This document shows, in pieces, positions 53,744-62,312 of a stretch of 64,000 nucleotides of DNA. The first letter of the stretch is position 1, and every line of letters starts with the position of its first letter. A program made the position numbers and the translations under genes. The notes beneath the pieces are model-generated. The model had not been told where the DNA came from. It ran no database searches and worked only from the letters and a program-made list of their open reading frames with translations. The stretch is from Lentibacillus siamensis (lineage in GTDB: Bacteria > Bacillota > Bacilli > Bacillales > Amphibacillaceae): contig NZ_BAAADS010000016.1 of NCBI RefSeq assembly GCF_039522605.1, forward strand, positions 124,001 through 188,000. The letters run 5' to 3'.

Positions 53744-55897
53744 ATGATTGCGCAAGAAGAGCAAATATTGCAAACCTATTTTGGATATGAAACGTTCCGG
53801 CCGGGGCAAAAACAAACAATCGACAATGTCATTCAAGGAGCAAATACGCTTTCTGTTATGCCTACAGGCGGCGGGAAATCGCTCTGCTACCAGATTCCGG
53901 GATTAACACTGGACGGCACGGCGATTATTATTTCACCGTTAATATCATTGATGAAAGATCAGGTCGATGCATTGCAATCACTGGGTGTTCATGCCACTTA
54001 CATAAACAGCTCGCTGTCCGGGAGGGAACAACAGATCCGTCTTGATGATATGACAGCCGGACGGTATAAATTTGTTTACGTTGCACCGGAGCGTTTCGAA
54101 TCTCCTATATTTATAAATGCCCTCAAACAGGTTTCCCTTTCGTTAATCGCGTTTGATGAGGCACATTGCATTTCACAGTGGGGGCATGATTTCAGGCCAA
54201 GTTACCGATCAATTGTGCCGAACCTGCAAAAATTGCCGAATCTTCCCGTCATCATGGCGCTGACTGCTACAGCAACAGGAGAGGTCATTTCAGATATTTG
54301 TGCGTTGTTACAAATCGGGAATGACCGCGTTGTGAACACAGGCTTTGAGCGAGAAAACCTGGCATTCCATATTGTGAAGGGAAAAGATAAGTCCACATAT
54401 GTACGATCTTTTTTAGCTGAACATACAGGTGAATCCGGAATCATTTATACCGCGACACGAAAACAGACGGATTCTTTATATGATCTGTTATCCAAGCGTG
54501 GTATTTCTGTTGCTAAATACCATGCCGGACTGAGTGAAGAAGAACGAAAACAGGCACAGGCGGCATTTATACATGATGAAACAACTGTTATGATCGCGAC
54601 CAATGCGTTCGGAATGGGGATCGATAAATCCAATGTGCGCTTCGTCATCCATTATGCGATGCCGATGACGATTGAATCGTATTATCAGGAAGCAGGCAGG
54701 GCCGGCCGTGACGGCGAGCACAGTGACTGCATTTTGCTTTTTTCACCGCAGGACATCCAGCTGCAGAAATTTTTAATCGAGCAATCGCTCATGGATGATG
54801 TGGCAAAACAGGGCGAGTACCGGAAACTGCAGGCGATGATCAATTATTGTCATACACACAGCTGCCTGACCTCATTTATTTTAGATTATTTTAATGATAA
54901 TCCAACCGGCGGCAACACGTGCGGACGCTGCAGCAATTGTCTGCATCGGCAGGAACGTGTCGATTTGACGGAAGAAGCCCAAATGATTTTATCGTGTGTC
55001 AAACGGATGGGGGAACGATTTGGCGTTGGGATGACAGCCAAGGTTTTGAAAGGATCCAGAGACAGGAAAATTGCTGATTTCGGCTTGGACAAAATTTCCA
55101 CATATGGACTGTTATCCGCTTATACAGAAAAAGAGCTGACCGAATGGATTCATTTTTTGACAGCTGAGCAGCTGCTGGCTACGGAAGAGGGAAAATTCCC
55201 CACGTTAAAATTGAACCGGAACTCGGTTGAAGTGCTGAAGGGAGAGCGGACGGTGTGGATGTATACTGCACCAATCCCTACCCACGGCGAGGCGGATTAC
55301 AAAGAAGATCTGTTTGCTGCATTACGAAAGCGGCGTAAAGAAATGGCCGACGAGCGAAATGTTCCGCCATATGTCCTGTTCTCAGATGCAACCCTGAAAG
55401 AATTGAGCCGCTATTTCCCGGAAACGGAGGAAGACATGCTGACAATAAAAGGTGTTGGCGAGCGTAAATTCAATCAATACGGTGAGGCGTTCCTGGAGGT
55501 TATTCAAAAATGGCGGGCTGAACATCCAGATATAAAGCCAGCCGTTCGAATTTCCGGTTCTGCTGTAGCGCAACCCAGGAAAAAGAAACAAACAGATGAC
55601 AATCGCCCGAGTCATGTCATCAGCTATTCCATGTTCCAATCGGGAAAATCGATAAAAGATATCGCAACAATCCGCGAATATTCGCCTCAAACGATTGAGG
55701 GACACATCTTTAAAGCATACAAGGATGGCTATCCGATCGCATGGAATATATTTTTCAACGAAGCAGAAGAAGCGGCTATTCTGGAAGCGAGGAAAACAAT
55801 TGATGAGCCAAAACTCAAACCATTAAAGGAAGCATTATCAGATGAATATACCTATACCACAATCAAAGCGGTACTGGTGAAAAATGGGGTAATGTAG
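53744..55897 (+). CDS. recQ: ATP-dependent DNA helicase RecQ
   Basis: 3'-5' helicase of recombination and fork repair. 717 residues: Walker A in MPTGGGKSLCYQ, DEAH box FDEAHCISQWGHDFRP, the arginine-finger motif QEAGRAGRDG, zinc-binding cysteines (CGRCSNC), RQC winged helix, HRDC domain (about 525-600) and a C-terminal helix-turn-helix (SIKDIATIREYSPQTIEGHI) found in many Firmicutes RecQs. AAGGAG supports ATG 53744. Monocistronic, flanked by two repeat arrays. Confidence 0.95.
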   Translation: MIAQEEQILQTYFGYETFRPGQKQTIDNVIQGANTLSVMPTGGGKSLCYQIPGLTLDGTAIIISPLISLMKDQVDALQSLGVHATYINSSLSGREQQIRLDDMTAGRYKFVYVAPERFESPIFINALKQVSLSLIAFDEAHCISQWGHDFRPSYRSIVPNLQKLPNLPVIMALTATATGEVISDICALLQIGNDRVVNTGFERENLAFHIVKGKDKSTYVRSFLAEHTGESGIIYTATRKQTDSLYDLLSKRGISVAKYHAGLSEEERKQAQAAFIHDETTVMIATNAFGMGIDKSNVRFVIHYAMPMTIESYYQEAGRAGRDGEHSDCILLFSPQDIQLQKFLIEQSLMDDVAKQGEYRKLQAMINYCHTHSCLTSFILDYFNDNPTGGNTCGRCSNCLHRQERVDLTEEAQMILSCVKRMGERFGVGMTAKVLKGSRDRKIADFGLDKISTYGLLSAYTEKELTEWIHFLTAEQLLATEEGKFPTLKLNRNSVEVLKGERTVWMYTAPIPTHGEADYKEDLFAALRKRRKEMADERNVPPYVLFSDATLKELSRYFPETEEDMLTIKGVGERKFNQYGEAFLEVIQKWRAEHPDIKPAVRISGSAVAQPRKKKQTDDNRPSHVISYSMFQSGKSIKDIATIREYSPQTIEGHIFKAYKDGYPIAWNIFFNEAEEAAILEARKTIDEPKLKPLKEALSDEYTYTTIKAVLVKNGVM

Positions 55898-55982
55898 CGT
55901 GCAATTGATTCAGTTAACTAATCTGGCATTTTTCATGCTGTAAATCGACCCTGCCTGGTTTAAACTACCGCCTTCAAGGTTA

Positions 55983-56212
55983 TATCAGCCTGTTTATCGG
56001 TCACTTTAGCAGATTATCAGCCTGTTTAACACTTTTATCGGTCACTTTAGCAGGTTTATCAGCCTGTTTAACACTTTTATCAGTCACTTTAGCTAGTTTA
56101 TCAGCCTGTTTAACACTTTTATCAGTCACTTTAGCTAGTTTATCAGCCTGTCTAACACTTTTATCAGTCACTTTAGCCAGTTTTATCAGCCTGTTTAACA
56201 CTTTTATCTACA
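55983..56212. repeat. Tandem array A6, 21-bp half-units in a 42-bp period
   Basis: TATCRG units begin at 56015, 56036, 56057, 56078, 56099, 56120, 56141, 56162, 56184 and 56205 (21 bases apart, one 22), with two irregular units before. Two types alternate: TATCAGCCTGTTTAACAC and TATCAGTCACTTTAGCTAG. Because 42 is a multiple of three, the minus strand stays open for 66 codons, but there is no ribosome site. Confidence 0.93.
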
Positions 56213-56213
56213 T

Positions 56214-56252
56214 AAAAAAGGGAATCTGTGCCTAGCAGGATTCCCTTTTTTT
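56214..56252. terminator. Bidirectional terminator between recQ and ampS
   Basis: AAAAAAGGGAATC/GATTCCCTTTTTTT stem between convergent genes. Confidence 0.93.
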
Positions 56253-56256
56253 ATTT

Positions 56257-57501
56257 CTATTCCCCTTTAATATCCAGTGCCCATGTACCGTTGCGGAATA
56301 CCGGCTCGGTGCTGCCGTCTTCCACGACACCGTCAATATCAAGCTTCTCAGATCCGATCATGAAATCAACATGTGTCAGGCTGTCGTTCACACCATGTTG
56401 ATCAAGCTCGTCGTCACTCATGGAAGCGCCGCCCTCCAGATTGGTAGGGTATGCTTTTCCAAGTGCAATATGGCAAGATGCATTTTCATCGAATAAGGTG
56501 TTATAGAAAATCAGACCGGACTGTGAGACCGGTGATTCATGTGGTACAAGTGCCACTTCACCAAGTCTTCGGGCACCCTCGTCGGTATCCAAAAGGTGCT
56601 TCAATGTGTCTTCACCCTGCTCCGCTTTATAATCGACCACCTTACCATCTTTGAATGTCAGACTGAAATTATCAATCAGGCTGCCACCATAGTTAAGCGG
56701 TTTTGTACTTGATACTGTGCCATTCACACCGTATTTATGCGGCATGGAAAATACTTCTTCGGTCGGCATGTTCGGATTAAACGTGGTTCCTTTTTCTGTT
56801 TTAGCAGAGCCGCCTTTCCAGATATGGCCTTGCGGAAGCTCCAGCTCAAGATCAGTTCCAGGCGCTTTATAAATCAGTTTTTGATAGTTTTTCTTATTCA
56901 AAATTTCCCGCGCTGTTTTCAATGTTTCATTATGTGCATCCCATGCTGCAACAGGGTCTTCCTGATCAACACGGACAATTTTAACAATTGCATCCCACAA
57001 ACTCTCCATTGCGTCATCTTTTGACTTATCAGGGAAAATTTTTTGTGCCCAGTCACCGGTTGGGATGGAAATGATCGACCAGGCAATCCGGTCATTCATC
57101 GTGTATTGACGAAAATTTGTCATGGCCTGTGCAGCGGCTTTGTTTGCCTTGGCAACTCGTGTGGAATCAATGTCTTTTAACAAATCCGGATTTGTCGAAC
57201 GGATTGATAATACCGCAGCACCATCCTCCGCATACATGTCATGCAATTTTACTTTCCATTCCGGAAAATCACCAATAACTTCATCAGGTGCATTTTCGAA
57301 TTTTAATAAGGTCAGTTCATCATCAGCCCAATTAATATGTACATCTTTAGCGCCCATTTCATACGCTTTACGGGCTACAATTTTCGTGAAATCTGCGCCT
57401 TCAATCGGGGCATTAATCATGAGTGCCTGATTTTTTTGCAAATTAACCCCTGTTTTCAATGCCAAGTCAGCATACTTTTCCTTTACATGTTGGTCTACCA
57501 T
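56257..57501 (-). CDS. ampS: M29 family metallo-aminopeptidase
   Basis: 414-residue thermophilic-type aminopeptidase (AmpS/PepS). Typical features: N-terminal domain (YADLALKTGVNLQKNQALMI), and in the C-terminal metal-binding domain EEVFSMPHKYGVNGTVSSTKPL, HVDFMIGS and acidic ligands. Releases N-terminal residues from peptides in the cytoplasm. Ribosome site GGAGG lies 5-6 bases before the ATG. Confidence 0.93.
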   Translation of the reverse strand: MVDQHVKEKYADLALKTGVNLQKNQALMINAPIEGADFTKIVARKAYEMGAKDVHINWADDELTLLKFENAPDEVIGDFPEWKVKLHDMYAEDGAAVLSIRSTNPDLLKDIDSTRVAKANKAAAQAMTNFRQYTMNDRIAWSIISIPTGDWAQKIFPDKSKDDAMESLWDAIVKIVRVDQEDPVAAWDAHNETLKTAREILNKKNYQKLIYKAPGTDLELELPQGHIWKGGSAKTEKGTTFNPNMPTEEVFSMPHKYGVNGTVSSTKPLNYGGSLIDNFSLTFKDGKVVDYKAEQGEDTLKHLLDTDEGARRLGEVALVPHESPVSQSGLIFYNTLFDENASCHIALGKAYPTNLEGGASMSDDELDQHGVNDSLTHVDFMIGSEKLDIDGVVEDGSTEPVFRNGTWALDIKGE

Positions 57502-57751
57502 AATTCTACCTCCAAATTATAATTACATTCGTTACCACTAATGATATTATTTCATATGATTAAGAAAATACCAAATAATAAGCGACATATGATACAAACC
57601 ATTCTTCAACAGATCTTTTACCTTTGTTCATCGTTTTCCGACAGTTAATATCTAACGTATTTCAGCTTATTTTCGATTAATGTGGGCTGATTGTGCAAAC
57701 ATCCTCAAAACAATTTACGCATTCCCCAAACTGTGTTATGATATAAACAGG

Positions 57752-57768
57752 TTACTTTTTGTAAGTAA
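57752..57768. promoter_or_regulatory. Inverted repeat upstream of the hxlR-type gene, candidate operator
   Basis: TTACTT, five bases, AAGTAA, immediately downstream of an extended -10 (TGTTATGAT at about 57734). Spacing and sequence fit autoregulatory sites of HxlR proteins. Confidence 0.5.
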
Positions 57769-57794
57769 ATTATATTGTCAGAGGGGTGAGTAAG

Positions 57795-58130
57795 ATGATG
57801 GAAAATTTATGTCCGCGTTTTGAGAATGCAATGGAAATTATCAGTAAACGCTGGGTGGGCCTTATTTTGTTCGAACTGCTGAATGGTGCAAAGCGTTTTT
57901 CCGAAATGGAAGCTGATCTGCCCATCAGTGGAAGACTTCTCTCTGATCGATTGAAAATGCTTGAAAAAGAAAACATTGTTGAACGTAACATATACTCCGA
58001 ATTTCCTGTCCGGATTGAGTATTCATTAACCGACAAAGGCATGTCATTAAAACCGGTTATTGAAGAAATTCAAAATTGGGCTGATGATTGGGTATCTGCC
58101 AAAGACATTAAGGAAAAAAGCAAGGCATAG
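57795..58130 (+). CDS. HxlR-family transcriptional regulator
   Basis: 111 residues, winged helix: CPRFENAMEIISKRWVGLILFELLNGAKRFSEME, RLLSDRLKMLEKENIVER and the beta wing PVRIEYSLTDKG. The N-terminal Cys (about residue 5) is the position that senses oxidants or aldehydes in HypR/HxlR relatives. GAGGGG lies 8 bases before the first of two ATGs. The divergent neighbour is ampS, 290 bases away; target genes are unknown. Confidence 0.88.
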   Translation: MMENLCPRFENAMEIISKRWVGLILFELLNGAKRFSEMEADLPISGRLLSDRLKMLEKENIVERNIYSEFPVRIEYSLTDKGMSLKPVIEEIQNWADDWVSAKDIKEKSKA

Positions 58131-58165
58131 AAGGGACCCGACAATACATTGGTTCCCTTCTTTTT
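58129..58165 (+). terminator. Terminator of the hxlR-type gene
   Basis: AGAAGGGACC/GGTTCCCTTCT stem followed by TTTT; begins in the stop codon. Confidence 0.82.
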
Positions 58166-58298
58166 AGTTTTTGATCCATCCAGCCTGCCATTTTCCAAGC
58201 ATGAATGGAACATAACATGCGCTGCCACCCGGCTGGTCATATCCTATTACCGGATTCCCCCTTTTTCAAACAATACATTACCACTTTTGCCGAAAGCT

Positions 58299-59819
58299 TT
58301 ATTCGTGCAAAACGCTGCCCTCGTGATTTATTTTGCTTTCCCTACAATCTTTCAGCCAATTAGCCAGCTTTTCAATATCCGTTGAAAATACGCGGTCTTT
58401 CGTGATACTTGGGACAATGCTGCGGGCATTTTTGTAAAATTCACGGGTTGCCGCAGCCATTTTGTCAACACTGCGGAACTCAACCGCCTGCATCGCACAA
58501 ATCAGCTCAATTGCGACAACATTCCTTGTGTTTTGCAGCATCATAAGTGCATGCCGTGCCGCAATCGTGCCCATGCTGACATGGTCCTCCTGATTCGCTG
58601 ATGACGGAATCGAATCGACACTGGCCGGATGTGCCAACGTTTTATTTTCCGAAACAAGTGACGCGGCGCTGTACTGCATAATCATCGCGCCGGACTCAAG
58701 CCCCGGATTCGGACTGAGGAACGGCGGCAGATCATTCAGCTGCGGATTAACCAGCCGCTCGATCCGCCGCTCAGCAATATTTGCTGTCTCAGCAATTCCC
58801 AGCTTTAAAAAATCCATCGCAAACGCAATCGGCTGTCCATGAAAATTACCGCCCGAAATCACGTTATTTTTTTCGGAAAAAATGAGCGGATTATCAGTCA
58901 CTGCGTTGATTTCCGTTTCCAGTTTATCTTTTGCGTAGTTAAATGTCTGCCAGGAAGCGCCGAGCACTTGTGGGATGCAGCGCAATGAATATGCATCCTG
59001 GACGCGCTGTTCCCCCTGTCTCGTTGTAAGCAGGCTGTCCTGCAGCATATGCCGGAACCGTGCTGCGACATCCATCTGTTCCTGATGCCCGCGCACCCGA
59101 TGCAGATCATCATCAAATGCATCTATAATTCCATGAAGCCCTTCAAGGGTCATCGCAGCCACCTGTTCGCTTTGACGCAGCAATTTTTCCATTTCCAGAT
59201 ATGTGATGACACCTACTGCGGTCATCGCCTGCGTTCCGTTGATAAGCGCAAGCCCTTCTTTTGCTTTCAGCGTAAGCGAGGTTAACCCGGCGTCCTGCAG
59301 GGCTGCTTCCGTGATCGTTCGCTTGCCATTGTAGAAAACTTCTCCTTCACCCAGCAAAGACAGTGCCAAATGGGATAATGGCGCCAGGTCGCCGCTTGCA
59401 CCAAGTGATCCCTGCTGCGGTATAACCGGATGAACTTTCTCATTTAAAAAATGCAAAAACTGTTCAACCAGTTCAATCCGCACCCCTGAATAACCTTGAA
59501 TAAGCGCATTCGCTCGGAGCAACAGCATGGCCCTGCTGATTTTTTCCGAAAATGGCTCCCCCACCCCGCATGCATGTGAGTGAATCAAATTCAGCTGCAA
59601 CTCCTCCAAATCATCATCCTCAATGACAACATCGCTGAACTTTCCAAAACCAGTATTAATTCCGTACATCGTCTGTTTTTCGGCCAGCATCGTTTCGACT
59701 GTCTTTCTGCTCGTTATGATTTTTTCCCTTGATGAACCGGCCAAAGAAACCGGCTCATCCTCACAAACGACGCGACGAACCTCCTCCATCGTTAACGTTT
59801 CGCCTGTTAAAATAACCAT
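58299..59819 (-). CDS. hutH: Histidine ammonia-lyase
   Basis: Deaminates histidine to urocanate, the first step of histidine breakdown. 506 residues with the Ala-Ser-Gly triad that cyclises to the MIO cofactor in GSLGASGDLAPLSH, the active-site YGINTGFG loop and QPIAFAMDF region. GGAGG lies 6 bases before ATG 59819; the frame is open far upstream but that part is leader sequence. No hutU, hutI, hutG or hutP is beside it, unlike the B. subtilis hut operon. A leader with attenuator structure precedes it. Confidence 0.95.
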   Translation of the reverse strand: MVILTGETLTMEEVRRVVCEDEPVSLAGSSREKIITSRKTVETMLAEKQTMYGINTGFGKFSDVVIEDDDLEELQLNLIHSHACGVGEPFSEKISRAMLLLRANALIQGYSGVRIELVEQFLHFLNEKVHPVIPQQGSLGASGDLAPLSHLALSLLGEGEVFYNGKRTITEAALQDAGLTSLTLKAKEGLALINGTQAMTAVGVITYLEMEKLLRQSEQVAAMTLEGLHGIIDAFDDDLHRVRGHQEQMDVAARFRHMLQDSLLTTRQGEQRVQDAYSLRCIPQVLGASWQTFNYAKDKLETEINAVTDNPLIFSEKNNVISGGNFHGQPIAFAMDFLKLGIAETANIAERRIERLVNPQLNDLPPFLSPNPGLESGAMIMQYSAASLVSENKTLAHPASVDSIPSSANQEDHVSMGTIAARHALMMLQNTRNVVAIELICAMQAVEFRSVDKMAAATREFYKNARSIVPSITKDRVFSTDIEKLANWLKDCRESKINHEGSVLHE

Positions 59820-59859
59820 GCTCCACCTCCGCAGTATCGCTTTACTATAATAAAGCAGA

Positions 59860-59899
59860 CAAAGTAAAAGGAGGCTATGGTCGCTGAACCATGCCTCCT
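59860..59899 (-). terminator. Attenuator hairpin in the hutH leader
   Basis: Minus strand GGAGGCATGGT, six-base loop, ACCATAGCCTCC (12-bp stem with one bulged A), then TTTTACTTTG. An intrinsic terminator placed 40 bases upstream of the hutH start must be bypassed for expression. The leader ORF stop codon lies in its descending arm. Confidence 0.75.
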
Positions 59900-59949
59900 G
59901 AATATCCATTAATGGTGGCAATATGCTTGTTTTTCCGATGTTTGCACAT
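59875..59949 (-). CDS. Putative hutH leader peptide, 24 residues
   Basis: ATG at 59947-59949 preceded by GAGGTG with 5 bases between; stop TAG at 59875-59877. His codons are at positions 4 and 9, with several Lys, Arg and Asn codons around them. The ORF runs through the ascending arm and loop of the terminator and stops in the descending arm, so a ribosome that finishes translation would keep the hairpin from forming. Too short for coding statistics; support is purely positional. Confidence 0.55.
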   Translation of the reverse strand: MCKHRKNKHIATINGYSGGMVQRP

Positions 59950-59985
59950 AATCGCACCTCAAAAATATTAATTTTCTCACTGTAT

Positions 59986-60014
59986 ATTGTAAGCGTTTTC
60001 CAATTAAATTGCAA
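59986..60014 (-). promoter_or_regulatory. hutH promoter overlapped by a cre (CcpA) site
   Basis: Minus strand TTGCAA (60009-60014), 17 bases, TACAAT (59986-59991). TGGAAAACGCTTACAA (59987-60002) matches the cre consensus WTGNAARCGNWWWCAW with one mismatch and covers the spacer and -10, where CcpA binding would repress. Confidence 0.75.
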
Positions 60015-60049
60015 GGAAAATTAGATCGTTGACGAATGCAATAATCGTT

Positions 60050-60140
60050 TTCTAGCACTTGAATTGTGAACTTCTAACGCTTATTCGCTAATTTCTAACA
60101 CCTGCTAATCAACTTCTAACAACTTGCGACTTTCTCAGCA
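60050..60140. repeat. Tandem array A7, 21-22 bp period
   Basis: TTCTA cores at 60050, 60072, 60093 and 60114, with a decayed unit after. Shares the AACTTCTAACRCTT core with arrays A1 and A2, 46-50 kb away. It lies between the transporter terminator and the hutH promoter. Confidence 0.75.
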
Positions 60141-60161
60141 CCCGTTTCACAACAGGATAAA

Positions 60162-60190
60162 ACTGCCCGCTTCATTCAGAAGCAGGCAGT
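60162..60190 (-). terminator. Terminator of the alanine/Na+ symporter gene
   Basis: Minus strand ACTGCCTGCTTC/GAAGCGGGCAGT followed by TTTTATCC, just past the stop. Confidence 0.82.
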
Positions 60191-60197
60191 CCTGAGC

Positions 60198-61619
60198 TTA
60201 TTCTTTTTCAGACGTCTGATCACGGCCCCAGTATTCCACACCGGTAGGATCATCAAGTGAGTCCCGGTAAAAGACAGGATCCTTGCCTTCTTTTCGTTGT
60301 TTCATGTAATCCTGCAGTACGCGGTTGGCGACTTTGTACAGCCTGGTAATGGCGTACAGGTTAATGAGCGCCATGATACCCATGGATAAATCAGCAAGTG
60401 CCCAGACAAGGTCGAACGTTGCAATGGCACCGAAAACGACCATCGCTAGAACCGCAATCCGGTAAATGAACAAGCCGATTTTACTATCCTTGATGTAGCC
60501 GATATTATTTTCACCATAATAATAGTTACCTAAAATCGAACTGTAAGCGAAGAAGAAGATGGCGACAGCGATAAAGATGGCTGCGGCGTCCCCCAAGTGC
60601 TGTTCAAATGCGTTTTGAGTCAATTGGATACCATCTGCTTCACTGCCTTCAAATCCGCCTGCAGCAATTATAATAAACGCAGTCGCACTGCAGATTAAGA
60701 TCGTATCAAAAAAGACACCAAGTGACTGAATCAGCCCTTGTTTGGCTGGGTGGGACACTTCCGCAGTTGCTGCGGCGTTCGGTGCACTACCCATACCAGC
60801 TTCATTGGAAAACAGCCCGCGTTTGGTTCCCATCAGGATGGCAGCACCAAATCCGCCGCCTGCCACTTCACGGAACCCGAACGCATTGCTGAAGACGTAT
60901 GCGATCATATCCGGAATAGCGGTTATATTCATAATCAGAACAAAAAATGCAAGAATAATATACAAAATGGCCATCACCGGTACAATAATCTGTGAGACAT
61001 TTGCAATACTCTTCAGTCCGCCAAAAATAACAATGGCTGTCAGAACTACAAGCACAATGGCCATCATATTTTTGCTGACATCGAATTGTCCGTTAAAAGC
61101 AAGGCTGATTGTATTGGATTGAACCGAGTTAAAAACAAGGCCGTATGTAAATGTAATCGTAACAGCAAATACAATCCCGAGCCAGCGCTTATTCAATCCC
61201 TTTTCAATGTAATATGCAGGCCCGCCGCGATACTGGTTTTTTTCCGGTATTTTATAAACCTGTGCCAGCGTACTTTCCACAAATGCTGTTGCGGATCCGA
61301 GCAAGGCAATAATCCACATCCAGAACACTGCACCGGGACCACCAAGAGCAACAGCAGATGCAACACCAGCCAGGTTTCCTGTACCAACCCTCGACGCGGC
61401 ACTGATGGCAAATGCCTGGAATGATGATGTACCTTTCTTGCCGGAAGCGCTCATCGTCCGCTTATCAAATAATACGCGGAACATTTCAGGGAACAGGCGG
61501 AACTGGACAAATCTCGTTTTAATTGTAAACCATAATCCGAGCCCGATTAGCACAGCAATTAAAATATATGTCCACATGACTTCGTTTGCCGCACCCACAA
61601 TTTTCTCCAAAAACTCCAT
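60198..61619 (-). CDS. Amino acid carrier, alanine/glycine:Na+ symporter (AGCS family)
   Basis: 473-residue carrier, about 11 helices, with the AGCS segments TRFVQFRLFPEMFR, FQAFAISAASRVGTGNLAGVASA and GTKRGLFSNEAGMGSAPNAAA. Relatives AlsT and GlnT move Ala, Gly or Gln. AAAGGAG supports ATG 61619. Amino-acid uptake next to hutH is only proximity; a terminator separates them. Confidence 0.92.
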   Translation of the reverse strand: MEFLEKIVGAANEVMWTYILIAVLIGLGLWFTIKTRFVQFRLFPEMFRVLFDKRTMSASGKKGTSSFQAFAISAASRVGTGNLAGVASAVALGGPGAVFWMWIIALLGSATAFVESTLAQVYKIPEKNQYRGGPAYYIEKGLNKRWLGIVFAVTITFTYGLVFNSVQSNTISLAFNGQFDVSKNMMAIVLVVLTAIVIFGGLKSIANVSQIIVPVMAILYIILAFFVLIMNITAIPDMIAYVFSNAFGFREVAGGGFGAAILMGTKRGLFSNEAGMGSAPNAAATAEVSHPAKQGLIQSLGVFFDTILICSATAFIIIAAGGFEGSEADGIQLTQNAFEQHLGDAAAIFIAVAIFFFAYSSILGNYYYGENNIGYIKDSKIGLFIYRIAVLAMVVFGAIATFDLVWALADLSMGIMALINLYAITRLYKVANRVLQDYMKQRKEGKDPVFYRDSLDDPTGVEYWGRDQTSEKE

Positions 61620-61699
61620 GATGTTTATTCTCCTTTCCTGATGTAACAACTATTATAAATACGCTCATAAAAATATACCCTGAATTTTTCACATAAAAC

Positions 61700-61727
61700 A
61701 AAAGAAGCCAACAGTTGGCCTCTTTTA
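61700..61727 (-). terminator. Terminator between the thioesterase and symporter genes
   Basis: Minus strand AAAAGAGGCCAA/TTGGCTTCTTTT with short loop and T run; ends the thioesterase transcript. Confidence 0.8.
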
Positions 61728-61767
61728 TCATTATACCTAATATGTTTCTGTTTCGGCAATGGGAAAA

Positions 61768-62289
61768 TTATACCCCTCTGTTCCATGGAAAATCAGTGCC
61801 GAATGTTGCAGCCAGCTCTTTGGATTCTTTTCGTCTTTCCTGGCGAAGTTCTGCACGCCTGGACGCTGATGCATGTAATTTTTTCTCGTCATCTGTCTCC
61901 GGATAAACCATCGGGACATCTGATGGACGTCCATCATCGTCGACTGCGACAAACGTTGTAAATGCGGTCGTACATACTTTCCGTTTTCCTGATCGGATAT
62001 TCTCGGTTACTGCTTTTACAAAAACTTCCATCGATGTATTGTGGGTCCACGTTACAAACGCCTCGACACACACTGCATCTCCCTCTTTCACCGGTGCCAG
62101 AAAGTCCACAGAATCCGTGGAAGCAGTGACAACGGGCTTTCTGGCGTGACGACCGGCAGCAATTGCCGCCACATCATCAATGTGCGCCATTAATTTCCCA
62201 CCAAATAATGTGCCGTGCGCGTTCGTGTCCGGCGGCAGCACATGTGACGTTTTCACTGCTAAAGATTGACTGCAAGGTTTACGTTCCAT
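61768..62289 (-). CDS. Acyl-CoA thioesterase, hot-dog fold (YkhA-like)
   Basis: 173 residues. One BFIT/BACH-type hot-dog domain with DTNAHGTLFGGKLMAHIDDVAAIAA holding the catalytic Asp/Asn region, then SVDFLAPVKEGD and VTWTHNTSMEVFV. Hydrolyses medium- to long-chain acyl-CoA. The charged C-terminus (RRAELRQERRKES) is typical of B. subtilis YkhA. It is 23 bases downstream of the cardiolipin synthase stop, so probably co-transcribed. Confidence 0.9.
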   Translation of the reverse strand: MERKPCSQSLAVKTSHVLPPDTNAHGTLFGGKLMAHIDDVAAIAAGRHARKPVVTASTDSVDFLAPVKEGDAVCVEAFVTWTHNTSMEVFVKAVTENIRSGKRKVCTTAFTTFVAVDDDGRPSDVPMVYPETDDEKKLHASASRRAELRQERRKESKELAATFGTDFPWNRGV

Positions 62290-62312
62290 TTAAAATTCCT
62301 CCTAAGTTGTAA

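Noticed and set aside
56001..56201. 66-codon minus-strand frame encoding a repetitive Lys/Asp-rich peptide
   Set aside because: It is only the 42-bp repeat array read in frame (42 is a multiple of three). It starts with GTG, has no ribosome site and lies past the ampS terminator.
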